Assembly: GCF_001968815.1 (NCBI RefSeq)
Contig: NZ_MIEQ01000096.1
Location: 310,001 to 374,000 of the forward strand
DNA from: Motiliproteus sp. MSK22-1
GTDB lineage: Bacteria > Pseudomonadota > Gammaproteobacteria > Pseudomonadales > Balneatricaceae
Reading direction: 5' to 3'
DNA: 64,000 bases
The first letter of the stretch is position 1. Each line of letters starts with the position of its first letter. Made by a program: the position numbers and the translations under genes. Under the pieces are notes generated by a model. It searched no databases and had not been told where the DNA came from. It worked only from the letters and a program-made list of their open reading frames with translations. Shown here piece after piece: positions 55,838-64,000 of the stretch.

Positions 55838-57031
55838 GTGCTTATTATAAGAAAAAATCTATCTCTGTTGGTGATGTTGGCTGGAGCCGCTGCACAGTTA
55901 GCCGGCTCCCTGCTGTTGTATAAGTTAATGGCGCCGGCTCAGTACGGCTTATATGCTCTGTTCATTACATTTTTATCTGTCGTTTTCTCATTTGGCCTGT
56001 TAGGTGCTGAACAGACATTTATGAGAACCTGTTCAATTAAAGATGGCAGAATTACCATCAATAAAAACCTTGTCATATTACTCTTTATCTGTTTCCTGAT
56101 GGGACCAGCTGTTTTAGTTCTAATTTCGTCATTAGTTTTCATGCAGGCGTTTAGTTTTATTGAGCTTTATTTGGTGGCAATAGCTGCTGTGATGGTGATG
56201 TTTGGATATAACTACCAAAGGATATCCGGGCGTTTTGTTGAATCACAATTGATCAATAATTTTTGGCGTCTATGCATACTTTTTTCGTTACTGGCGGGGA
56301 TCCTTATAGGGTTTGAGTTCAAAACTGTTGCAGTATGGATAGTCGTTGGTTTAATAATAAGCTCCAGTTTTTTTCTGTACAGGTTTTTTCAAGAAAAAAA
56401 TATTGAGATTGTGAGAAGTGGTAGCGATGCCTTTTTTATTGTCAAATTGTCGTTGTCCTTTTTGTTTTCTATGGGTGTGTTAACTGCATTAAGTTTTTTC
56501 GATCGTTATTTGATCGGTGCAAAATTTGACATAGAGATTTTCGGGAATTTTTTCTTTTTACAAAATGTTTTTGTGCATCCATTTGTTTTGATATCTAATT
56601 ATATTGGTTTTAAAGGATTGGTTGAGTATAAGAAATATTTTAATGTGAAAGAATTTAATAAAAAAATTATTTTTTTATTAGTGTTGATGCCGATTGTTTC
56701 TGCTGCTTATGTCGCGATAATATTTTATTTTGATCAAGTTATAAATTTATATTTTGGATTTTACAGTTTTTTTGACCTTATTATCCCCTTAGTTGTATTT
56801 GGTTGCATCAAGTTGGTGTATTCCTATCTTTCTGCAGCAATGGGGGCGAGAGGTCATGCAAAAAACATATTTATATCGAATGTTGTGTCTGGAATTTTTG
56901 CATTTTTCATGGGAGTGTTTTTAATAAATGTTAATGTGAATATTGAAACAGTTGCTTGGTCTATGGTTATTTTATGGCTTATACGATGTACAGCATATTA
57001 TATTGGAATACGTAGAAGTGTAGTTAAGTGA
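55838..57031 (+). CDS. wzx: Lipid-linked oligosaccharide flippase, Wzx type
   Basis: Polytopic membrane protein of the MATE/MVF-like flippase group, 397 residues with about 12 helices. The start is a GTG at 55838 behind GGTGAG. Typical features are an early APAQYGLYALFITFLSVVFSFGLLGAEQTFMR, and the repeat of short helical hairpins with few charges. Sequence identity to known Wzx is expected to be low, so the call rests on topology, length and place in the locus. The T-rich codon usage (low GC) begins here and continues through the next gene, typical for wzx and wzy. Confidence 0.78.
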   Translation: MLIIRKNLSLLVMLAGAAAQLAGSLLLYKLMAPAQYGLYALFITFLSVVFSFGLLGAEQTFMRTCSIKDGRITINKNLVILLFICFLMGPAVLVLISSLVFMQAFSFIELYLVAIAAVMVMFGYNYQRISGRFVESQLINNFWRLCILFSLLAGILIGFEFKTVAVWIVVGLIISSSFFLYRFFQEKNIEIVRSGSDAFFIVKLSLSFLFSMGVLTALSFFDRYLIGAKFDIEIFGNFFFLQNVFVHPFVLISNYIGFKGLVEYKKYFNVKEFNKKIIFLLVLMPIVSAAYVAIIFYFDQVINLYFGFYSFFDLIIPLVVFGCIKLVYSYLSAAMGARGHAKNIFISNVVSGIFAFFMGVFLINVNVNIETVAWSMVILWLIRCTAYYIGIRRSVVK

Positions 57032-57092
57032 CTTTTGTGGGTTTGTATTTTATATTTTATTGTCTTACTTCGAAACTGATTCGGTAATTTAG

Positions 57093-58340
57093 ATGTTTTT
57101 TATACTGTCTGCTATTTTTTTTGCTTTAGGACTGTTCTATAAGCGGACGGTTGTTATTTTTTTGTTCTTGATTGTAGCTTTTGTTTTCGGGAATGGATTT
57201 TCAAACTTGTATTATAAATATGGACTGTATGCATATGACTTTTATTTTCTATCTTTTATAGTTATGTTTTTTTATAACTCTATCGTAGGTAGAGAAAAAA
57301 TTTACAATACAAACTTAGCCATTCCTATAGTAATGATTATTGTTTATGTGTTATTTAGTGCTGTCTATACTGAACTTGATAAGTACTTTGTTCGTGATTT
57401 TAGATTGCTACTTTTTTTGCTTGAGTGTTTTGTTGTTTATCAGGTTTGCAGAATGAGTTCTGGGATTAATTCCAAAGTTGTTATGTCCCTTGTTATTGTT
57501 GCTTCTTTCAGTAATATAATATATTGGTGGCTTTCAAGTTTTGGACTAATTGGTTACTCAGATGTTTATTATAACGATAATAAATTCAGATATTTTGACT
57601 TGTCTACTTATATTTGCTCTGTCTATATCGTGTTTTCCCCTTTGTTTCTGTTTAAGTTTTATTTGAATAAAATAGATATTATTTCCTTTTCTTTAGCAGT
57701 TTTGTGTGTTTTGGTGTCCGGCTCCAGAATGGTTGTTTTAGTTTCTATCTTTTTCTTTATGTTCGTGTATGTCAGTAATATAAAGAAGCTTGTTTTAGGG
57801 GGTGTTTTTTTAGTCGGTTCATTTTTTATTATATATCTCAAAGGACTGGATGGAGATCTTCTAACAAGAGTTTCAGATCTTTCATTCGATGTAATTAAAC
57901 ATCATTTGGAAATTAGATATTCACCGTTTTTTGATTTAGTTCAGGATTTTGAATTGTATAACTTTGTCTTTGGTCGTGGGTTTGGTACCACGTTTTTTAT
58001 ACCCTGGTTTGAATATAGAAGCGATAATCTGGTCCCTGTTAATAATTTTATAGATACTACCTATTTTACGTTGTTTGCTAAATTTGGTGTGCTTTCTTTG
58101 GTTTTTATATACTTTTATATACGGCTGGCAATTACTGTTTTATCATCCGTTACCGCCTTGAAGCCAAAGGTTTGCCTTGTTCTTTATTTGCTTTGCCTGA
58201 TGTTTGTTTATGCGATTCCTTACCAATCGAGTGCAATTGGCATATTTATCGGACTCCTGTTGGTGTTTTTTCGCTTGAGCGAAGTAAGGACCATTAAAAG
58301 TAGTATTCGCGTAAATATGACTCAGAAAGCTGTTTTATGA
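57093..58340 (+). CDS. wzy: Polysaccharide polymerase, Wzy type
   Basis: Membrane protein of 415 residues with about 11-12 helices and large loops, in the place of the polymerase. A long periplasmic loop around residues 250-320 has DLVQDFELYNFVFGRGFGTTFFIPWF, the kind of loop that carries the O-antigen ligase/polymerase motif. Base composition is markedly low in GC. No other polymerase candidate is present. The exact linkage formed is unknown. Confidence 0.75.
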   Translation: MFFILSAIFFALGLFYKRTVVIFLFLIVAFVFGNGFSNLYYKYGLYAYDFYFLSFIVMFFYNSIVGREKIYNTNLAIPIVMIIVYVLFSAVYTELDKYFVRDFRLLLFLLECFVVYQVCRMSSGINSKVVMSLVIVASFSNIIYWWLSSFGLIGYSDVYYNDNKFRYFDLSTYICSVYIVFSPLFLFKFYLNKIDIISFSLAVLCVLVSGSRMVVLVSIFFFMFVYVSNIKKLVLGGVFLVGSFFIIYLKGLDGDLLTRVSDLSFDVIKHHLEIRYSPFFDLVQDFELYNFVFGRGFGTTFFIPWFEYRSDNLVPVNNFIDTTYFTLFAKFGVLSLVFIYFYIRLAITVLSSVTALKPKVCLVLYLLCLMFVYAIPYQSSAIGIFIGLLLVFFRLSEVRTIKSSIRVNMTQKAVL

Positions 58341-58387
58341 TGAAGCATGAAATCAATTTTTAACCTTTTATAGGGAGATAAAAATTA

Positions 58388-59641
58388 ATGAAAGTCTTAC
58401 ATGTACTCTATACCTCCCTGCCAGATCATTCCGGCTCCAGTATTAGAAGCCGAGGAGTGGTCTCGTCACAACTGACGGTCGGTTTAGAACCCACGGTAAT
58501 CACTTCACCTTTTCAGAAACCGATGGAAGCAGGTTGTCAGGAGGAGGTCTTTGAGGGTGTTACTCATATTCGTACTTACAATGGTAAGGCTTCGCAACAG
58601 GTTGATGAGAATGGCAGTGGGATTGTAAAACAACTGAATAAGCTGTTTCAGATCTTTACCTTTAGAAACAAGGTTTATGCGCATGCTAAGCGATTAGATG
58701 CTGATGTGGTTCACGGGCATTCAACTTTCTTTTGTGGGCTCGCGGCAATCTATGCGGCCAGAAAGCTTTCCATTCCCTGTGTTTATGAGGTTCGCTCTCT
58801 GTGGGAAGAACGTGCCGCTGACCGAAATGGAAGCAGGCTTTCAAAGTTTTTAGCGAGTGTTATTCGTCGTCTGGAAACTTATGTTATGTACCGGGCCGAT
58901 CATGTGGTGGTTATTAATGATGCCCTTAGAGATGACATTCTGGCGCGGGGTATCGATTCTGAGAAAATAAGCGTTGTTGTTAATGCTGTTGAAGATGCGA
59001 CACTGGAAAACGGGGGTGATTCTTCCTGGCCCATTAATGGCAGAGACGATTTTGTTTTTTCTTATATTGGGAGTGTGAGTCCAATTGAAGGGCTTGATCT
59101 TCTGCTGGATGCCTGGAGTAAGTTCTTTAAGAATGGAATGAGCTGCCGGTTAAAGATTTTTGGAGGCGGCATTTTTTCGAATACTCTGGCGCAAATAATA
59201 GACTCCCAAAAATTGCAGAATGTGGAACTATGCGGACCTTTTGTACCAGCAGATGTGAAGAGTATTTATGGGACTGTAGACGTCATTGTTAACCCACGAA
59301 ATAAGTCCAGACTCACCGATACGGTAACACCCCTGAAACCACTGGAAGCTATGGCCTATAAAAAACTGGTGCTGACCAGCGATGTGGGGGGGATGAAAGC
59401 GTTGGTTAAGAACTCTGTTACAGGGTTACAGTTTAAATCAGGTGATGTTGATGATCTGGTCAGGCTGCTGAAATACGTTACCAGTGAACGTCAGGAGGTT
59501 CTGGCAGGCATTGTAAAGGCGGGTCGTGATTATGTAGTTGCAGAACGGAGTTGGACAAAAAACTCGAACAACTATAAAGAGTTGTATTCGGATCTTGTTC
59601 AAGGGAAAAGTGCTTTAACTGTCAATCTGGCGGATAAATAA
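58388..59641 (+). CDS. GT4-family glycosyltransferase
   Basis: A retaining glycosyltransferase of 417 residues with the GT-B fold. The N-terminus MKVLHVLYTSLPDHSGSSIRSRGVV recalls glycosyltransferases associated with exosortase-type polysaccharide loci (I recall such a family, but cannot verify it). The GT4 donor-site motif is SDVGGMKALVKNSVTGLQFKSGDVDDL near residue 340, and KPLEAMAYKKLVLTSD carries the conserved glutamate. A conserved EX7E-type pair is visible. Donor and acceptor are unknown. It begins the second, higher-GC part of the locus. Confidence 0.85.
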   Translation: MKVLHVLYTSLPDHSGSSIRSRGVVSSQLTVGLEPTVITSPFQKPMEAGCQEEVFEGVTHIRTYNGKASQQVDENGSGIVKQLNKLFQIFTFRNKVYAHAKRLDADVVHGHSTFFCGLAAIYAARKLSIPCVYEVRSLWEERAADRNGSRLSKFLASVIRRLETYVMYRADHVVVINDALRDDILARGIDSEKISVVVNAVEDATLENGGDSSWPINGRDDFVFSYIGSVSPIEGLDLLLDAWSKFFKNGMSCRLKIFGGGIFSNTLAQIIDSQKLQNVELCGPFVPADVKSIYGTVDVIVNPRNKSRLTDTVTPLKPLEAMAYKKLVLTSDVGGMKALVKNSVTGLQFKSGDVDDLVRLLKYVTSERQEVLAGIVKAGRDYVVAERSWTKNSNNYKELYSDLVQGKSALTVNLADK

Positions 59642-59710
59642 GCAGATTATGGCTGTTGTTATTTTATGACTTTTTCTCATCTTTTATTGGCAGGGGGATG
59701 GATCTGACCT

Positions 59711-60475
59711 ATGAGACGTATTAATTTTTTGGGCTCACCCATGGACGTGGCCTCCATGAAAGATACGGTTGCTATTATTCAGAACAAAGTAGAGGCTGAT
59801 AGCTTTACCCAACATGTAGTTGTCAATGTGGCAAAAATTGTCAATATGCGACAAGACAAGGAGCTTAACGAATCCGTCCGGGCCTGCGACATTATCAATA
59901 TTGACGGAATGGGAGTTGTTTGGGGGGCGCGGTTCTTGGGTCATAAAGTACCTGAGCGGGTAGCCGGGGTTGATCTGTTTCATAATTTAATAGAGATGGC
60001 TGCCGAAAAGGGCGTTCCTGTTTTTTTGCTCGGAGCCAAAGAGGAAGTTGTTTCCGAGGTAGAACGGCGGGTCCGGGAGATGTTTCCTCAGCTAAAAATG
60101 GCGGGTTATCATCATGGCTATTTCTGGGACGATGAGGAAGCCGTGGTAAACAAAATTCGTGAGTCAGGGGCCAAGATGCTTTTTGTTGCTATCACTTCTC
60201 CTAAAAAAGAGAATTTTATAAATCGCTGGAAAGATACACTGGGCGTTAATTTTGTAATGGGCGTCGGTGGCACCTTCGACGTAGTTGCAGGGAAAGTGAA
60301 ACGTGCACCGGTTTGGATGCAAAATGCAGGGCTTGAATGGCTTTATCGGATTATTCAGGAACCCAGACGAATGTGGAAGCGCTATCTTGTGACAAATTCA
60401 AAGTTTGCCTGGCTTCTAATAAAAGCGCGGTTAGATCAGCTTCTAAATGGAGGAAAGGAAAATAATACAGGGTAA
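59711..60475 (+). CDS. wecG: WecG/TagA/CpsF-family glycosyltransferase (GT26)
   Basis: A 254-residue membrane-associated transferase of the WecG/TagA/CpsF family. The marks are INFLGSPMDVASMKDTV, NIDGMGVVWGARFLGHKVPERVAGVDLF, and FVAITSPKKENFINRWKDTLGVNFVMGVGGTFDVVAG. WecG in enterobacterial common antigen adds ManNAcA to GlcNAc-PP-undecaprenol. With wecB and wecC in the same locus, UDP-ManNAcA is the likely donor here as well. The acceptor depends on what the WcaJ-type enzyme loads. The start at ATG 59711 has no strong ribosome site. Confidence 0.88.
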   Translation: MRRINFLGSPMDVASMKDTVAIIQNKVEADSFTQHVVVNVAKIVNMRQDKELNESVRACDIINIDGMGVVWGARFLGHKVPERVAGVDLFHNLIEMAAEKGVPVFLLGAKEEVVSEVERRVREMFPQLKMAGYHHGYFWDDEEAVVNKIRESGAKMLFVAITSPKKENFINRWKDTLGVNFVMGVGGTFDVVAGKVKRAPVWMQNAGLEWLYRIIQEPRRMWKRYLVTNSKFAWLLIKARLDQLLNGGKENNTG

Positions 60476-60591
60476 GATCCTATCGTCCGGTGATTGGATA
60501 TCCTTATTTAACGAGAGTTCGCGATTTTGATTTATAGGGCATTCCGCCTGGTTACAACGGGTTTTGATATCGCTTAGAACATGGAGTTTTT

Positions 60592-60814
60592 ATGGTTGCT
60601 ATTTCCCATCATGGAGCAGTCCAGGGAGTGACTGGTTCCTGTCATCAGATGACGCTGTCTTCTGGTGAGGCAGTGCTTATTGACTGTGGGATGTTTCAGG
60701 GACTGAGTTGAAAGCCGCTCTGAATAAAATACCGGGCTGGATCCGATTGATCCTGTCAGTACGCGGATAAACTTTTCTATCGATAATACCCAGGCATTCG
60801 TCGTGACTCATTAA
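60592..60814 (+). pseudogene. Broken metallo-beta-lactamase/beta-CASP-type exonuclease fragment
   Basis: An ATG at 60592, behind GGAG, opens 39 codons with HHGAVQGVTGSCHQMTL and GEAVLIDCGMFQG, the start of the MBL-fold RNA exonuclease family. It stops at a TGA (60709-60711). In a shifted frame the text resumes, DPVSTRINFSIDNTQAFVVTH, and then stops at a TAA (60812-60814) exactly where intact proteins continue H-x-H-x-D-H with the zinc ligands. So the gene is frameshifted and cut off before its active site. A functional version of roughly 450 residues is expected in relatives. The remnant lies between wecG and vanZ-like genes. Confidence 0.75.
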
Positions 60815-60853
60815 AAAGCTTGGTGTAGTAGGGGAAGTTCGAAGGGGATAGTT

Positions 60854-61234
60854 GTGGCGTGTGAGCGTTCGATGTTAAGGGGATTGTGGTTGAGGCGAGT
60901 GTCATTTTTACTCTGCCTTCTGGTCGTGCTATACGGCATCCTTCAACCAGTGCCGTCCAGGCAGCTGTTTGTTAATTCAGACAAAATCATTCATGTCTTG
61001 GCTTTCATTTGCCTTGCTTTAACGGCTCGTATTGCGGTGCCTCAAGGTAACTGGATCTGGCTGGTTATTTTTTGTCTGGCACCATTGCTGGAATATCTTC
61101 AAGGGCAATTAAGCCCGTTACGCTCTTATAGTCTGGAAGATGGGTATGCCAATGTCGTCGGCGTTTTGATAGCGTTAATCTTTGTGAAACTACATCAGAA
61201 ATATCAATCTGGCTCGGTGAGAAGCAAACAATAG
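60854..61234 (+). CDS. VanZ-like membrane protein
   Basis: An inner-membrane protein of 126 residues with four predicted helices: VSFLLCLLVVLYGILQPVPS, IHVLAFICLALTARIAV, WIWLVIFCLAPLLEYLQG and YANVVGVLIALIFVKLHQ. The core D/K-IIHVLAF and the acidic E in PLLEYLQGQLSPLRSYSLEDGYANVVGVL are the VanZ family pattern. The start is a GTG at 60854 after GAAGGGGA. VanZ-like proteins are common in exopolysaccharide loci but their role there is not known. Codon use is normal. It faces the convergent GT2 gene. Confidence 0.78.
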   Translation: MACERSMLRGLWLRRVSFLLCLLVVLYGILQPVPSRQLFVNSDKIIHVLAFICLALTARIAVPQGNWIWLVIFCLAPLLEYLQGQLSPLRSYSLEDGYANVVGVLIALIFVKLHQKYQSGSVRSKQ

Positions 61235-61258
61235 CAATTGTTGAAAGAAAGGACCGCT

Positions 61259-61299
61259 AAAAAACAGATGACCCGGACTCCATTGGAAGAGTGCGGGTC
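61259..61299 (-). terminator. Terminator after the minus-strand GT2 gene
   Basis: On the minus strand GACCCGCACTC (61299-61289) pairs with GAGTCCGGGTC (61280-61270) with one mismatch and an 8-base loop, followed after 5 bases by six T (61264-61259). It starts 13 bases past the GT2 stop and could also end the vanZ-like transcript. Confidence 0.65.
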
Positions 61300-61312
61300 C
61301 CGGAATGGCTGG

Positions 61313-62341
61313 TTACAGATTTATGCCATGATTTAATTGTACCGGCTTGTTATCTTCCAGCTCGTCATAAAGCAAAGTTGAAAGCTCAACAGGGTTTTTA
61401 AGTGGGTCCCAGATGGGGAATAACCGCCTTCTGATACTGCTGACAACACGGTCAATAATATTAGCGACCGGGATGGGGATATATGCCCAGCGAAGGATCA
61501 AATACAGTCGGCGTCGCATACACCAGAAGTAGACTGCTTGCTCTGCATACCACTTGTAGCCCCAGCGTTTTTCGAAAAGATCGTGAGATTCCTGGCCGAT
61601 CTTTCTATTCCAGCGGTAATTGAAATACAGCAAATCCTTAAGTTCGGCCCGACTGCCTAGATTGTCAAAATAGATAACTGAACGGGGATCTGCAAAGAGC
61701 TTTTCACCTTTGGCTCGTAACTGCATTCCTATATCCAGATGCTCGCGAATAGCCATCTGTGGTAACTCTATTTCTTTTAGTATTTTAGTATTGAACATCA
61801 CCCCATGTAATTCAAAAGCTTGGGTTGGCGCGGTTTCCTTCGGCATATTTTCAGGCAGTTCACGTCGATAGGGCTTGTGTTCGATAAGGTATTGTTTGCC
61901 TTCTACCTCAACTGTACGAATCTCTACGGTGTATACGTGGTTACGTAGATAAGCACCATCTACACCGTCCTTTTCTAACGTCAGGGGGGATATAACCGCC
62001 GCGCCAGTTGAATCGCCCGTTTCAATCAACGGTGGAAGCCAATCAGGTGAAACACGAGAATCATTGTCGAGCAGGAACGTGTAGGGCGTATTGATTTCAT
62101 CCCTGACTTTTCTCAGGCTTTCCATTGGAATCATCAGGCCGTATGAAATAATGCGCGCATTGCTCTTCGTTTCGATTCGAGCTCTTGCCTGCTGTATCTC
62201 TTTGCGGGGATAACCCAGATCAACAATAATGAGATCGAATAGAGATTCATCGGTGTGTTGGTAAACATTGTCAATGCAGTCAGCTAGTCCGCTAAACCTG
62301 TCACGGGGGGATATGACGATCGTTACTTGCTTATCACTCAC
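61313..62341 (-). CDS. GT2-family glycosyltransferase
   Basis: Inverting glycosyltransferase of the GT-A fold, 342 residues. The N-terminus QVTIVISPRDRFSGLADCIDNVYQHTDE and DLIIVDLGYPRKEIQ form the nucleotide-binding half; the metal site is DND in FLLDNDSRVSPDWLPPLIE near residue 93. A motif FELHGVMFNTKILKEIELPQMAIREHLDIGMQLRAKG is the acceptor side (ED-like). The C-terminal quarter is aromatic and basic (YAEQAVYFWCMRRRLYLILRWAYIPIP), likely a membrane-associated helix. It is on the opposite strand, so it is a separate transcript at the end of the locus. Donor and acceptor are unknown. Confidence 0.85.
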   Translation of the reverse strand: MSDKQVTIVISPRDRFSGLADCIDNVYQHTDESLFDLIIVDLGYPRKEIQQARARIETKSNARIISYGLMIPMESLRKVRDEINTPYTFLLDNDSRVSPDWLPPLIETGDSTGAAVISPLTLEKDGVDGAYLRNHVYTVEIRTVEVEGKQYLIEHKPYRRELPENMPKETAPTQAFELHGVMFNTKILKEIELPQMAIREHLDIGMQLRAKGEKLFADPRSVIYFDNLGSRAELKDLLYFNYRWNRKIGQESHDLFEKRWGYKWYAEQAVYFWCMRRRLYLILRWAYIPIPVANIIDRVVSSIRRRLFPIWDPLKNPVELSTLLYDELEDNKPVQLNHGINL

Positions 62342-62575
62342 CTTTTAACACTCCTATCTTGTTCCTTTGGGCAAATGCAGGGGGTTGCCGAGCCAATTAT
62401 AGTGCAAATTGATAGGTAATTTCTGACTGATATGGGCCTAATTTCAATAAATTTGGACTTGTTCATAGGTTCCTAAGATCTATTGCCGGTTTCGATCAGG
62501 TTTCTGTTGAAGAGCAGATTTTGGTTGGGAAAGATCCAAATTCAGCAGACCGGAAAAGCTCTGGATAAAAGTTGC

Positions 62576-62606
62576 GATAGAGATTTGCCTCTATCTCCGG
62601 TTTTTT
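62576..62606 (+). terminator. Terminator-like hairpin in the leader of the MASE1-GGDEF gene
   Basis: GATAGAG (62576-62582) pairs with CTCTATC (62589-62595) over ATTTGC, followed after 5 bases by six T (62601-62606). The element lies 66 bases before the GGDEF start and within a 330-base divergent gap, so there is no upstream gene on this strand to end. It may be an attenuator or the end of a small transcript. The rest of the gap (62342-62575) has no supported feature. Confidence 0.5.
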
Positions 62607-62671
62607 GACCTACACTAGAGGAGAGTTGGCAGCAGCGCTGCAGTAATCCGCATCTCTTGAGAGGTTAAGCA

Positions 62672-64000
62672 TTGGACGTTCCAGGGAAATATCAACGGAC
62701 TGATATACTGCTTATTGCTGGCTTGGCCGTTGCTTATGCGTTGATATCTCAGCTGATTCTCAGCATATTTTCCGGTAGCGGTACCGATAGCGTGATATGG
62801 CCCTGCAGTGGCTTGGCACTGGGGATAATGCTTCTAGCAGGGAGAAAACTCTGGCCGGCTGTTTTCTTTGGCACCTTGCTTGTCCTGGCGATCAGTCAAT
62901 ACCCTGTCTGGATTGGGCTGGTTGTTGCTATGGGCAATACGCTTGAGGCCCTCATGGGTTATTGGTTATTGACGCGTAACAGAGTATTTGATCTGTCTTT
63001 ACGTCGAACTCAGGACTATTTTCTGCTTTTTTTTCTTGCTGGTTGTGTCAGTGCCAGTATCAGCGCGTTGATTGGTTCAACAACCTTGCTCATCGCCGGA
63101 ATTACGGCCGTCGAATCCTATTTTCAGAATCTAAAACACTGGTGGATGGGGGATGCTCTGGGTATTTTCCTTTTTACCCCCTTATTGCTGGTTTGGCGCT
63201 ATAAACCCAATTGGCTTACCGGCAAACGGCTGTTGGAGGCGCTGGTCTTTTTTGCGCTGGCGTTTCTTTTTGGGCAGGTTATCTTTTTTGATTGGTTATA
63301 TGAATATCTAGGTCACATCAACCGAGGCTATTGGATGTTTCTATTGGCTGCAATAGCGGGCATTCGTTTTGGTCGTCACGGGGCCATCATTATTATTCTT
63401 ATGACCACGGTTCAAGCTTTGGGCGGTGCATTTCAGGAAACTGGTTTTTTTGGTAATGACATTCAAGAAACTCAACTTAGTAATTTTTGGATGTATATTT
63501 CTGTACTCAGTCTTGTCGCGATGGCTCAGGCTGCTGCCATTAAGGAAAATAAGGTTCAGGCAACGATAGATTCGCTCAGCGGGTTGCCAAACCGATTATT
63601 ATTCCAGCAGATGCTGAAGCAGGAGCTGGCTCTTGCGAGCAGGGAAAGTAGTCGAATGGCACTGTTGTTTATCGATCTGGATCAGTTCAAGGAAGTGAAT
63701 GATACCCTGGGTCATCATGTGGGTGATGCATTGCTGAAAGTGGCTGCAAAGCGCATCCAACACTGCACCGAAAGTCCCGGTGGCAGCGGCTGGGTTGCCC
63801 GCATTGGCGGGGATGAATTTACAGTGATTTTGCCTGATATTCAGCAGTCTTCTGATGCTGAGAAAATGTCGAAGACTATTCTGGAAGTGCTTGATGAGCC
63901 CTTTGTTATAGACGGCCAGCGCATTTTTATCTCCGGAAGCATCGGCATAACCATCTATCCGGATGACGCACAGTCGTCCCCCGATCTATTGAAGTGCGCT
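62672..64000 (+). CDS. MASE1-GGDEF diguanylate cyclase (partial, runs off the window)
   Basis: Membrane-bound c-di-GMP enzyme, 443 codons visible and no stop before the window end. The start is a TTG at 62672, 7 bases after GAGAGG; the frame is continuous to the end. About eight helices (residues 9-300) form a MASE1 sensor: SVIWPCSGLALGIMLLAGRKLWPAVFFG and WWMGDALGIFLFTPLLL are typical. The GGDEF domain starts near DSLSGLPNRLLFQQML; its active site is GGDEF at 379-383. The five-residues-before I-site RxxD is absent. A C-terminal EAL domain may follow outside the window. It lies next to the polysaccharide locus. Confidence 0.9.
   Translation, partial: MDVPGKYQRTDILLIAGLAVAYALISQLILSIFSGSGTDSVIWPCSGLALGIMLLAGRKLWPAVFFGTLLVLAISQYPVWIGLVVAMGNTLEALMGYWLLTRNRVFDLSLRRTQDYFLLFFLAGCVSASISALIGSTTLLIAGITAVESYFQNLKHWWMGDALGIFLFTPLLLVWRYKPNWLTGKRLLEALVFFALAFLFGQVIFFDWLYEYLGHINRGYWMFLLAAIAGIRFGRHGAIIIILMTTVQALGGAFQETGFFGNDIQETQLSNFWMYISVLSLVAMAQAAAIKENKVQATIDSLSGLPNRLLFQQMLKQELALASRESSRMALLFIDLDQFKEVNDTLGHHVGDALLKVAAKRIQHCTESPGGSGWVARIGGDEFTVILPDIQQSSDAEKMSKTILEVLDEPFVIDGQRIFISGSIGITIYPDDAQSSPDLLKCA

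Noticed and set aside
62342-62671. Possible c-di-GMP riboswitch before the GGDEF gene
   Set aside because: None of the conserved GEMM-type core strings were seen; only a simple terminator-like hairpin is present.

Overview
The window is a bacterial chromosome segment with about 50 intact genes, no rRNA or tRNA, and no complete mobile element. Gene content points to a marine-type gammaproteobacterium: a Pseudomonas-like gtsABCD sugar importer, an aglEFGAK-type alpha-glucoside operon whose glucosidase matches a Halomonas enzyme, choline-sulfate use, a complete nitric oxide reductase cluster, type VI secretion cargo genes and a PEP-CTERM protein. I infer the clade from family resemblance only.

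Layout. 1-1.9 kb: a methyltransferase, then a 1.1-kb gap holding what looks like a decayed integrase end. 1.9-6.3 kb: gtsABCD sugar importer with a strong terminator between gtsA and gtsB. 6.5-7.5 kb: a PAS-GGDEF diguanylate cyclase. 8.2-15.6 kb: alpha-glucoside importer, cytoplasmic GH13 glucosidase and LacI-type regulator. 15.7-18.7 kb (minus): modE-modA-modB-modC for molybdate, preceded by two tandem ModE-type operators. 18.9-25.7 kb: nitric oxide reductase cluster norCB, norE, norF, norQ, norD behind an FNR/DNR-type box. 25.9-26.9 kb: a DUF6279 lipoprotein.

27.0-35.7 kb (minus): a type VI secretion cargo island made of vgrG, a DUF2169 adaptor, a DUF4150 PAAR-like spike, an Rhs protein with an SHH-type HNH/Endo VII nuclease tip, and two small unknown genes that are candidate immunity genes. 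36-47 kb: mostly single genes or pairs (M14 peptidase, pspA with a YiaA-like gene, choline-sulfatase betC with binding protein choX and a LysR regulator, AEC transporter, GNAT acetyltransferase, AttH/CrtC-like lipocalin, PEP-CTERM protein). 47.2-62.3 kb: an exopolysaccharide locus with phosphatase, Wza, Wzc, initiating phosphotransferase, WecB and WecC (UDP-ManNAcA synthesis), Wzx, Wzy, a GT4, a WecG-type GT26, a VanZ-like protein and a convergent GT2. A broken metallo-beta-lactamase fragment lies inside it. The window ends within a MASE1-GGDEF gene.

How it works together. Two importers feed monosaccharide and alpha-glucosides to central metabolism. Molybdate uptake sits beside the nor cluster, consistent with anaerobic nitrogen-oxide respiration, although no nitrate, nitrite or nitrous oxide reductase lies in the window. 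The polysaccharide locus can make a ManNAcA-containing polymer and is followed by a diguanylate cyclase that could tune it. The least explained parts are the Rhs tip with its two unknown neighbours, the small four-helix membrane gene divergent from norC, the one-domain ModE with paired operators, and the PEP-CTERM protein with no exosortase in view.
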